DNA of 43,490 bases from an uncultured Prevotellaceae bacterium. GTDB lineage: Bacteria > Bacteroidota > Bacteroidia > Bacteroidales > Bacteroidaceae. The position numbers and the translations under genes are program-made. Below the pieces are notes generated by a model, which searched no databases, had not been told where the DNA came from, and worked only from the letters and a program-made list of their open reading frames with translations. The stretch covers positions 1-43,490 of the forward strand of contig CACYQO010000020.1 in assembly GCA_902776545.1 (NCBI GenBank). The letters are read 5' to 3'. Position 1 is the stretch's first letter. Each line of letters starts with the position of its first letter. This document shows, in pieces, positions 35,677 through 43,490 of the stretch.

Positions 35677-35707
35677 TTGCAAGATTGTCTGAAAAGTATT
35701 ACCTTTG
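35677..35707 (+). promoter_or_regulatory. Promoter of enolase
   Basis: TTG at 35677-35679, 20 bases, TACCTTTG at 35700-35707. The start codon lies 36 bases downstream, after an A+T-rich leader suited to high translation. Confidence 0.75.
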
Positions 35708-35740
35708 CATTCGAAACGTATTAATAAACTTAAATATTAG

Positions 35741-37051
<1,311 letters not shown>

Positions 37052-37067
37052 TTAAATGTTAAATTAT

Positions 37068-37098
37068 TTTGCTGTTCGGCAGATTATTAGTAATTTTG
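37068..37098 (+). promoter_or_regulatory. Promoter of rimP-nusA-infB
   Basis: TTTG at 37068-37071, 19 bases, TAATTTTG at 37091-37098, a full consensus match. Transcription should begin near 37105, just before a strong hairpin. Confidence 0.75.
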
Positions 37099-37112
37099 CA
37101 GCCGTTCAGAGG

Positions 37113-37140
37113 AATGAGGGACTTGAAAGAGTCCCTCATT
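37113..37140 (+). terminator. Terminator-like hairpin in the rimP leader
   Basis: AATGAGGGACT (37113-37123) pairs perfectly with 37130-37140 around TGAAAG and is followed by TTATTTTAATT. It could end eno transcripts, but it also lies downstream of the rimP promoter, so every rimP transcript must pass it. Confidence 0.65.
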
Positions 37141-37160
37141 TTATTTTAATTATAACTTAT

Positions 37161-37628
37161 ATGATAGATAAGAACATCGTAAAAGAGATTATTGGGGAGT
37201 GGCTGAAAGACAAAGAATACTTTCTTGTTGACGTGGAAGTCAGTCCTGATGATAAGATTGTTGTTGAAATCGACCATGCTGACGGCGTGTGGATTGAAGA
37301 TTGTGTGGAACTGAGTAAGTTTATTGAAAGCCGTCTTGACAGAGAAGAGGAGGATTATGAGCTTGAGGTAGGCTCTGCAGGGCTTGGACAGCCTTTCAAG
37401 GTACCGCAGCAATACATTAATTTTATTGGCAGGGACGTTGAGGTCCTGGATGCCGATGGAAAGAAGACACGAGGCGTTCTGAAGTCTGTCGAAGGTGAAG
37501 ACTTCGTAGTGACAGTCCGTGAGAAAGTAAAGGTAGAAGGGAAGAAACGCCCTGTGATGATGGATATCGACCATCAGTTTCAGATGAATAAAGTAAAATA
37601 TACAAAATATCTAATAAGTTTTAAGTAA
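37161..37628 (+). CDS. rimP: Ribosome maturation factor RimP
   Basis: 155 residues from the ATG at 37161 (MIDKNIVKEIIGEW). An in-frame ATG at 37056 would add 35 residues reading through the promoter and hairpin, with no family likeness, so it is rejected. RimP helps assemble the 30S subunit. The characteristic YFLVDVEVSPDDKIVVEID, CVELSKFIES and LEVGSAGLGQPFK (usually EVSSPGLdRPL) are present. The variant GSAGLGQP is typical of Bacteroidetes, as far as I recall. First gene of the operon with nusA, four bases apart. Confidence 0.93.
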   Translation: MIDKNIVKEIIGEWLKDKEYFLVDVEVSPDDKIVVEIDHADGVWIEDCVELSKFIESRLDREEEDYELEVGSAGLGQPFKVPQQYINFIGRDVEVLDADGKKTRGVLKSVEGEDFVVTVREKVKVEGKKRPVMMDIDHQFQMNKVKYTKYLISFK

Positions 37629-37632
37629 AGCT

Positions 37633-38895
37633 ATGGCAGCAAAAAAACAGGAAGAGGTCGTTAGTTTGATCGATACCTTTAAGGAGTTCAAGGAGACCAA
37701 GAACATCGATCGTGCTACGTTGGTAAGTGTGCTTGAGGAGAGTTTTCGCAACGTACTTGCTAAGATTTTCGGTAGTGACGAGAACTTTGACGTGATCGTA
37801 AACCCAGACAAGGGAGACTTTGAGATTTATCGCAACCGTATGGTTGTCGCCAATGGCGATGTTGCTGATGAGAACAAGGAAATCTCTCTGGAGGATGCGC
37901 AGAAAATCGAACCCGACTATGAGATCGGTGAAGAGGTGTCAGAGCGTGTCGACTTTACCAAGTTTGGACGACGTGCAATATTGAATCTCCGCCAGACTCT
38001 GGCATCAAAGATACTGGAACTGGAACACGACTCTCTGTATAACAAGTACAAGGACAGAGTAGGACAAGTGGTTGCCGGTGAGGTCTATCAGATGTGGAAA
38101 CGTGAGGTGCTGATTGTTGATGACGAGAACAACGAGCTGATTCTTCCCAAGAGTGAGCAGATTCCAGCCGACCAGTATCACAAGGGTGAGACGGTCCGTG
38201 CCGTCATCCTTCGTGTAGACAATGAGAACAATAATCCGAAGATCATCCTCTCACGTACCAGCCCTGTCTTCCTGGAGCGTCTGCTCGAGGCTGAGGTGCC
38301 TGAAATCAATGATGGACTTATCTCCATCAAGAAGATTGCACGTATGCCTGGTGAGCGTGCCAAGATTGCTGTTGAGAGCTATGACGAGCGTATCGATCCC
38401 GTCGGCGCCTGTGTCGGTGTGAAAGGTAGCCGTGTGCATGGTATCGTGCGCGAGCTCTGCAACGAGAATATTGACGTGATTAATTATACAGCCAACACAA
38501 AACTGTTTATTCAGCGTTCATTGAGTCCTGCAAAGGTCTCAAGCATCACCATTGACGAGGAGAACCATAAGGCTGAGGTGTTCCTTAAACCTGAGGAGGT
38601 AAGCCTTGCCATTGGACGTGGCGGACTCAACATCAAACTGGCATCTATGCTGACTGGATATACAATCGATGTGTTCCGTGAAGTGTCTGAGAGTGAAGCC
38701 GACGAGGATATCTACCTCGACGAGTTTGCCGACGAGATCGACCAGTGGGTTATTGATTCCATCAAAGCTATTGGTCTTGACACAGCTAAGGCTGTCCTGA
38801 ATGCTCCTCGTGAGATGTTGGTGGAGAAAGCCGACCTCGAGGAAGAAACGGTTGATCATCTGCTCGAAGTGTTAAGGGCAGAGTTTGAGAACTAA
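37633..38895 (+). CDS. nusA: Transcription termination/antitermination factor NusA
   Basis: 420 residues. Binds RNA polymerase and modulates pausing, termination and antitermination. The N-terminal polymerase-binding domain (1-125), S1 domain (about 135-200), and two KH domains follow; GDPVGACVGVKGSRVHGI-like RIDPVGACVGVKGSR and LAIGRGGLNIKLAS are the KH signatures. It lacks the long C-terminal repeats of E. coli NusA, as is usual outside gammaproteobacteria. It sits between rimP and infB. The 160-base gap to infB is structured and unusual for this operon. Confidence 0.96.
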   Translation: MAAKKQEEVVSLIDTFKEFKETKNIDRATLVSVLEESFRNVLAKIFGSDENFDVIVNPDKGDFEIYRNRMVVANGDVADENKEISLEDAQKIEPDYEIGEEVSERVDFTKFGRRAILNLRQTLASKILELEHDSLYNKYKDRVGQVVAGEVYQMWKREVLIVDDENNELILPKSEQIPADQYHKGETVRAVILRVDNENNNPKIILSRTSPVFLERLLEAEVPEINDGLISIKKIARMPGERAKIAVESYDERIDPVGACVGVKGSRVHGIVRELCNENIDVINYTANTKLFIQRSLSPAKVSSITIDEENHKAEVFLKPEEVSLAIGRGGLNIKLASMLTGYTIDVFREVSESEADEDIYLDEFADEIDQWVIDSIKAIGLDTAKAVLNAPREMLVEKADLEEETVDHLLEVLRAEFEN

Positions 38896-39055
38896 GGGCC
38901 ATGATGAAAGCCTGACTTCTGAAGTACGATGTGCCGCAGTCATGCGGGGGGAACGTCTTAAAGAACGAGTTCTTGTTATATCTTCTATTCGTACTTCTTC
39001 CTGCGGTATAGCCGCATACATCGTAATTCAAAATGAATATCAAATTAAGTAAAGA
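38896..39055 (+). other. Structured nusA-infB intergenic region
   Basis: No open frame of note. GAAGTACGA (38921-38929) pairs perfectly with 38989-38997, while TACGATGT (38925-38932) pairs perfectly with 39018-39025. The two helices share 38925-38929 and exclude each other. Smaller hairpins: CCGCA (38934-38938) with TGCGG (38943-38947), AAGAA (38961-38965) with TTCTT (38970-38974), and GCGG (39003-39006) with CCGC (39012-39015). Confidence 0.6.
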
Positions 39056-42034
39056 ATGAGCATCAGATTAAACAAAGCTATTAGAGAGCTGAATATAGGA
39101 CTTCAAACTGCAGTTGAATTCCTGATGAAGAAAAGTGGCATGGGCGAAGATAAACTGGAGCTGACCTCAAAGATCAGCGACGAGCAGTATGAGGCTCTGA
39201 AAGAAGCCTTCCAGCAGGACAAGGAAGTGCGCAATCAGGCTGCCCAGCTCTTTCAGAAGAAGCCGAAAGAAAAGAAACATGCAACTGAACCGAAAGATAA
39301 TCGTGCAGAGAGTCTGCTCGAATCGTCCAACCAGCAGAAGTTCAATCCGCTGGGAAAGATCGACCTCGACAGTCTGAAAAAGAAACCTGCATCTGCATCC
39401 CAACCCAAAACTGAGAAGAAAACCGTTGAGCCAGCTGCTCCTGTGGAGAAGAAGGCTGAGCCTGTGACTGCTGTCGAAAGTCCGGCTCCAAGCGAAGTAA
39501 AAGTTGAAACTCCTGTTGTTGAGAAAAAACCACAGCCGAAGGAAGACCCGAAACCGACTCCTGTTGTGGAAAAGCCTGCTGAGGCTGCGAAGGAGGAGAA
39601 ACCTGTTGTAAAAGAGGAAAAGCCTGCTGTTGTCAAAAAGGAAGAAGAACAGCCGGCTGCTCCCGCACAGGCTGCTCCAGAGGTGAAAGTTACTCCGAAG
39701 GAAACTCCTGTGGCTGAGAGTGAGCCTGTGGAAGAACAGAAGATGCCGTCGCAGGAACCTGCTCAGGCAGAACCTGTTGAACAGCCTGTTGCCGAACAGA
39801 GACCTGCAACTCCCGAGGTGTTCCAGTTGAAGAGCGAGAAGAAGATGCTGAACAACGCTCCTCAGTTGAAGATTCAGGGGAAAATCGACCTTGACGCATT
39901 GAACCAGAGTACTCGTCCCAAGAAGAAGACAAAGGAGGAGAAGCGCAAGGAACGCGAGGAAAAGGTACAGCAGCAGCGTGAGCGCAAAAAGCGCGTGCGC
40001 ATCAACAATGAGCGTGTTGATATCAATGCTGAAGTCAACAAGCCCAGTTCTGCCGCTGCCGATCAGGCCGGTAAGAAGAACAACAATAAGAAAAAGAAGA
40101 AGAACCGCAACCAGAAGCCGCTGGAGGTGAACGAGGAGGATGTGGCACGTCAGGTAAAAGAGACGCTTGCCCGTCTGACCAATAAGCAGAACCAGAACAA
40201 GAAGGGTGCTAAGTACCGTAAGGAAAAGCGCGAGGCTGTCCAAGAGAGGCTCAATGAGGAGCTGAGTGCAGAGCGTGCAGAAAGCAAGACCCTTAAACTG
40301 ACAGAGTTTGTGACGGTGAGTGAGCTGGCAACGATGATGAACGTCGGTGTCACACAGGTGATCTCTACGTTGATGTCTGTCGGTATCATGGTGTCTATCA
40401 ACCAGCGTCTGGATGCTGAGACCATCAACCTTGTGGCTGATGAGTTCGGGTTTAAGACTGAATATGTCAGTGCCGAAGTACAGGAGGCCGTCAGCGAGGA
40501 GGAAGACGATGAGAACGACCTCATCTCTCGTTCACCGATTGTGACTGTGATGGGTCATGTCGACCACGGTAAGACTTCGCTCCTCGACTATATCCGCAAG
40601 ACAAACGTGATTGCAGGTGAGGCCGGAGGTATCACACAGCACATCGGTGCCTACAACGTGAAGTTGGAGGACGGACGTCGCATTACTTTCCTTGATACTC
40701 CGGGACACGAGGCCTTCACCGCCATGCGTGCCCGTGGTACACAGGTGACCGATATAGCTATCATCATCATTGCTGCCGACGACAGTGTCATGCCTACCAC
40801 CAAGGAGGCTATTGCTCATGCACAGGCTGCCAATGTACCGATGGTGTTTGCCATCAACAAGATTGATAAGCCGGGAGCTAATCCGGATAAGATCCGTGAA
40901 GACCTTGCCCAGATGAATCTGCTTGTGGAGGACTGGGGCGGTAAGTACCAGTGTCAGGAAATTTCTGCCAAGAAGGGTATAGGTGTTTCCGACCTGCTTG
41001 AGAAGGTTCTGTTGGAAGCAGAAATGCTCGACCTGAAGGCTAACCCCAACCGAAAGGCTACGGGTAGCATCATCGAGTCGAGTCTTGATAAGGGACGTGG
41101 CTATGTCTCTACAGTTCTGGTGTCTAACGGTACACTCCATGTGGGTGACAACCTGATTGCCGGTACTGCCTACGGACGTATCAAGGCGATGTTCAACGAG
41201 CGTAACCAGCGCATCACCGAAGCAAAGCCGGCTGAGCCTTGTATCATCCTTGGACTGAACGGTGCACCGACAGCCGGTGACACGTTCCACGTACTTGAGA
41301 CAGAGCAGGAGGCTCGCGAGATTGCCAACAAGCGTTTGCAGTTGCAGCGTGAGCAGGGACTGAGGACACAGAAGAAGTTCACGTTGGATGACATCAGCCA
41401 TCGTATTGCTCTCGGCGAGTTCCACGAACTGAACATCATCGTGAAGGGTGATACCGACGGTTCTATTGAGGCTCTTAGCGACTCGTTCATCAAACTGTCT
41501 ACCGAAAAGGTTCAGGTCAATGTCATCAACAAGGCCGTAGGACAGATTTCCGAGAATGATGTCATGCTTGCCAGTGCTTCCGATGCAATCATCGTCGGCT
41601 TCCAGGTACGTCCTTCTGCAGATGCCCGTAAGGCTGCCGATCGTGAAGGTGTTGAAATCAATACCTATTCCATCATCTATGATGCCATTGATGACATCAA
41701 GTCGACAATGGTCGGTATGCTTGACAAGGTGAAGAAGGAAATCATCACGGGTCAGGTAGAGGTGAAGCAGGTGTTCAAGATCTCCAAGGTGGGTACTGTT
41801 GCCGGTGGTCTTGTCATCGAGGGTAAAGTCCACAACAAGGACAAAGGCCGCGTGGTGCGCGACGGTATCGTCATCCATACGGCTCCTATCGATGCCCTGA
41901 AGCGTTACAAGGACGACGTCAAGGAAGTGGCTACAGGTCTGGAATGTGGTATCTCATTGGCGAACTTCAATGATATTCAGGAAGGTGATATCATTGAGAC
42001 CTTCACCGAGATCGAGGTCCAGCAGAAACTGTAA
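39056..42034 (+). CDS. infB: Translation initiation factor IF-2
   Basis: 992 residues. Brings initiator tRNA to the ribosome as a GTPase. An N-terminal IF2_N helix ([23 protein letters not shown]) is followed by an acidic and basic, Pro/Ala/Glu/Lys-rich disordered linker to about residue 410. A second IF2_N-type unit ([16 protein letters not shown]) and the GTPase come next: GHVDHGKT (G1), DTPGHEAF (G3) and NKIDK (G4). Beta-barrel domains and the fMet-tRNA-binding C-terminus ([12 protein letters not shown]) follow. The first Met at 39056 fits the conserved N-terminal helix. The linker is longer than in E. coli but common in Bacteroidetes. Confidence 0.97.
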   Translation: MSIRLNKAIRELNIGLQTAVEFLMKKSGMGEDKLELTSKISDEQYEALKEAFQQDKEVRNQAAQLFQKKPKEKKHATEPKDNRAESLLESSNQQKFNPLGKIDLDSLKKKPASASQPKTEKKTVEPAAPVEKKAEPVTAVESPAPSEVKVETPVVEKKPQPKEDPKPTPVVEKPAEAAKEEKPVVKEEKPAVVKKEEEQPAAPAQAAPEVKVTPKETPVAESEPVEEQKMPSQEPAQAEPVEQPVAEQRPATPEVFQLKSEKKMLNNAPQLKIQGKIDLDALNQSTRPKKKTKEEKRKEREEKVQQQRERKKRVRINNERVDINAEVNKPSSAAADQAGKKNNNKKKKKNRNQKPLEVNEEDVARQVKETLARLTNKQNQNKKGAKYRKEKREAVQERLNEELSAERAESKTLKLTEFVTVSELATMMNVGVTQVISTLMSVGIMVSINQRLDAETINLVADEFGFKTEYVSAEVQEAVSEEEDDENDLISRSPIVTVMGHVDHGKTSLLDYIRKTNVIAGEAGGITQHIGAYNVKLEDGRRITFLDTPGHEAFTAMRARGTQVTDIAIIIIAADDSVMPTTKEAIAHAQAANVPMVFAINKIDKPGANPDKIREDLAQMNLLVEDWGGKYQCQEISAKKGIGVSDLLEKVLLEAEMLDLKANPNRKATGSIIESSLDKGRGYVSTVLVSNGTLHVGDNLIAGTAYGRIKAMFNERNQRITEAKPAEPCIILGLNGAPTAGDTFHVLETEQEAREIANKRLQLQREQGLRTQKKFTLDDISHRIALGEFHELNIIVKGDTDGSIEALSDSFIKLSTEKVQVNVINKAVGQISENDVMLASASDAIIVGFQVRPSADARKAADREGVEINTYSIIYDAIDDIKSTMVGMLDKVKKEIITGQVEVKQVFKISKVGTVAGGLVIEGKVHNKDKGRVVRDGIVIHTAPIDALKRYKDDVKEVATGLECGISLANFNDIQEGDIIETFTEIEVQQKL

Positions 42035-42051
42035 TCAGTTCAGCATAAAGG

Positions 42052-42078
42052 ATGCGGGGGGCAGGTTGTCCTCCGCAT
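42052..42078 (+). terminator. Weak hairpin after infB
   Basis: Ten-pair stem with two G-T wobbles (42052-42061 with 42069-42078) and a seven-base loop, then only TT before A. Either a leaky terminator or a processing site before sufB, whose ATG is 12 bases further on. Confidence 0.5.
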
Positions 42079-42090
42079 TTATAAATAGAC

Positions 42091-43490
42091 ATGTCAATGG
42101 AAGAGAAGAATCAGTTTGTCCGTCAAGTGGCTGAACAGAAATATGAGTTCGGATTCACCACCAACGTGTCGACGGAAATCATTGAACGAGGGCTGAACGA
42201 GGATGTCGTGAGGCTTATCTCTGCTAAGAAGGGAGAACCGGAATGGATGCTTGAGTTCCGGTTGAAGGCCTATCGCCACTGGTTGACGCTCAGACAGCCG
42301 ACATGGGGACATGTCCGTCTGCCCGAAATCGACTATCAGGCCATCAGCTATTATGCCGACCCGATGGCAAGTAAGCCCAAGGGCGACGGGAAGATAGACC
42401 CCGAACTGGAGAAGACTTTCGACAAGTTGGGCATTCCTTTGGAAGAACGGCTGGCGCTGAGCGGCAATACGGCGGTCGATGCCATCATGGATTCGGTGTC
42501 GGTGAAGACCACGTTCAAGGATAAACTGCGCGAGAAAGGCATCATCTTTTGTTCTATCGGTGAGGCCATCAAAGAGCATTCTGAACTTGTCCGTCAGTAT
42601 CTCGGCACTGTGGTGCCCTATCGTGATAACTTCTATGCTGCCCTCAACTCCGCCGTCTTTTCTGATGGTTCCTTTGTCTATATACCCAAGGGCGTGCGCT
42701 GCCCGATGGAACTCAGCTCTTATTTCCGTATTAATGCCCGTAATACAGGGCAGTTTGAGCGCACGTTGATCGTGGCTGATGACGACAGTTATGTCTCTTA
42801 CCTCGAAGGATGTACCGCACCGATGCGCGATGAGAACCAGTTGCATGCTGCCATTGTGGAGATTATTGTCAACGACAGGGCAGAGGTGAAGTATTCTACT
42901 GTCCAGAACTGGTATCCGGGTGATGAGAACGGGAAAGGCGGCGTGTTCAACCTCGTCACGAAGCGTGGCGACTTGCGGGGAGAGTCTTCCAAGTTGTCGT
43001 GGACACAGGTGGAGACGGGGTCTGCCATCACGTGGAAGTATCCTTCCTGTGTGTTGAGGGGCGACAACTCTGTGGCTGAGTTCTACAGTGTTGCCGTGAC
43101 CAATAACTATCAGGAGGCCGACACGGGTACGAAGATGATTCACATGGGAAAGAACACGAAGAGCACCATCATCTCGAAAGGTATCTCTGCCGGTCATTCC
43201 CAGAACAGCTATCGTGGACTCGTCAGGGCTACAGCCAATGCCGATAATGCCCGTAACTACTCCAGTTGCGACTCACTGTTGCTTGGCAGTCAGTGTGGAG
43301 CCCACACTTTCCCCTACATGGATGTGCACAATCCTACGGCTATCTTTGAACATGAAGCTACCACGTCGAAGATTTCGGAGGAACAGCTATTCTACTGCAA
43401 TCAGCGGGGCATCCCTACAGAACAGGCGGTCGGCCTTATCGTCAACGGCTATGCCAGGGAAGTGCTTAACAAACTGCCGATGGAGTTTGC
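42091..43490 (+). CDS. sufB: Fe-S cluster assembly scaffold SufB, 3' end outside window
   Basis: The frame is open from the ATG at 42091 to the window end: 466 residues of a protein usually about 480 long. SufB is the scaffold of the SUF pathway, working with SufC and SufD to build iron-sulfur clusters in the cytoplasm. Beginning [19 protein letters not shown], it shows [19 protein letters not shown] in the middle. SSCDSLLLG carries the cluster-assembly cysteine (Cys405 in E. coli), and [17 protein letters not shown] carries the His-Glu pair. sufC and sufD are expected just beyond the window. A second ATG at 42097 would drop two residues. Confidence 0.95.
   Translation, partial: MSMEEKNQFVRQVAEQKYEFGFTTNVSTEIIERGLNEDVVRLISAKKGEPEWMLEFRLKAYRHWLTLRQPTWGHVRLPEIDYQAISYYADPMASKPKGDGKIDPELEKTFDKLGIPLEERLALSGNTAVDAIMDSVSVKTTFKDKLREKGIIFCSIGEAIKEHSELVRQYLGTVVPYRDNFYAALNSAVFSDGSFVYIPKGVRCPMELSSYFRINARNTGQFERTLIVADDDSYVSYLEGCTAPMRDENQLHAAIVEIIVNDRAEVKYSTVQNWYPGDENGKGGVFNLVTKRGDLRGESSKLSWTQVETGSAITWKYPSCVLRGDNSVAEFYSVAVTNNYQEADTGTKMIHMGKNTKSTIISKGISAGHSQNSYRGLVRATANADNARNYSSCDSLLLGSQCGAHTFPYMDVHNPTAIFEHEATTSKISEEQLFYCNQRGIPTEQAVGLIVNGYAREVLNKLPMEF

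Noticed and set aside
37056-37160. N-terminal extension of rimP from the ATG at 37056
   Set aside because: It would translate the promoter and hairpin sequence and has no likeness to RimP; the canonical start is at 37161.
40532-41878. A 448-codon minus-strand frame opposite infB
   Set aside because: It lies wholly within the IF-2 GTPase and barrel domains and is a codon-bias shadow.
42094-43197. A 367-codon minus-strand frame opposite sufB
   Set aside because: The plus strand encodes a clear SufB with all its motifs; the antisense frame has no recognisable content.

Overview
The window looks like a chromosomal piece of a gut- or oral-type Bacteroidales, most likely Prevotellaceae. Three things suggest this. 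Several genes are preceded by the Bacteroidetes promoter pattern (TTTG or TTG, about 20 bases, then TAnnTTTG). Secreted proteins end in short beta-strand tails like those read by the type IX secretion system. The housekeeping blocks clpS-clpA-aat, eno and rimP-nusA-infB-sufB fit this group. The genus is inferred; nothing in the window fixes it.

Region 1 (1-15000) is a carbohydrate-facing locus: the 3' part of a GH106-like rhamnosidase, then what looks like a five-gene operon (1781-14930) closed by a strong terminator. The operon holds a giant secreted protein with three tandem LamG/CBM-like modules, a GH43-like enzyme, a polytopic membrane protein, a beta-propeller lipoprotein with a heme c motif, and a 1240-residue FIVAR/ricin-like surface protein. 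Repeats 1 and 2 of the giant protein are much richer in G+C than repeat 3 and carry nested in-frame deletions.

Region 2 (15000-26470) is a defence island in patchwork DNA. Its upstream intergenic stretch holds an exact 22-base-period array. It contains an AAA ATPase/TOPRIM pair with PARIS/OLD-like logic. Next comes an A+T-rich four-gene cassette (DNA methyltransferase, unrecognised protein, AAA ATPase, PIN nuclease) that matches no system I can name; this is the best candidate for an undescribed system. After it come a decayed NTPase fragment, a small orphan, an McrB/LlaJI-type GTPase-nuclease pair, and a frameshifted AlbA-type regulator remnant. A tRNA-Leu(CAA) gene with its own promoter and terminator closes the island, its 3' end facing the island as expected for an integration hotspot.

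Region 3 (26800-43490) is core genome: GDP-mannose pyrophosphorylase; convergent HIT-family hydrolase and greA; a Cas4-like nuclease/SF1 helicase fusion; the N-degron operon clpS-clpA-aat; enolase; and rimP-nusA-infB followed by sufB, which runs off the end. Several leaders in this part carry structure: hairpins in the greA and rimP leaders, two mutually exclusive pairings between nusA and infB, and a clpS promoter so close to its ATG that the mRNA should be leaderless. Family assignments come from recalled motifs and were not checked against databases.
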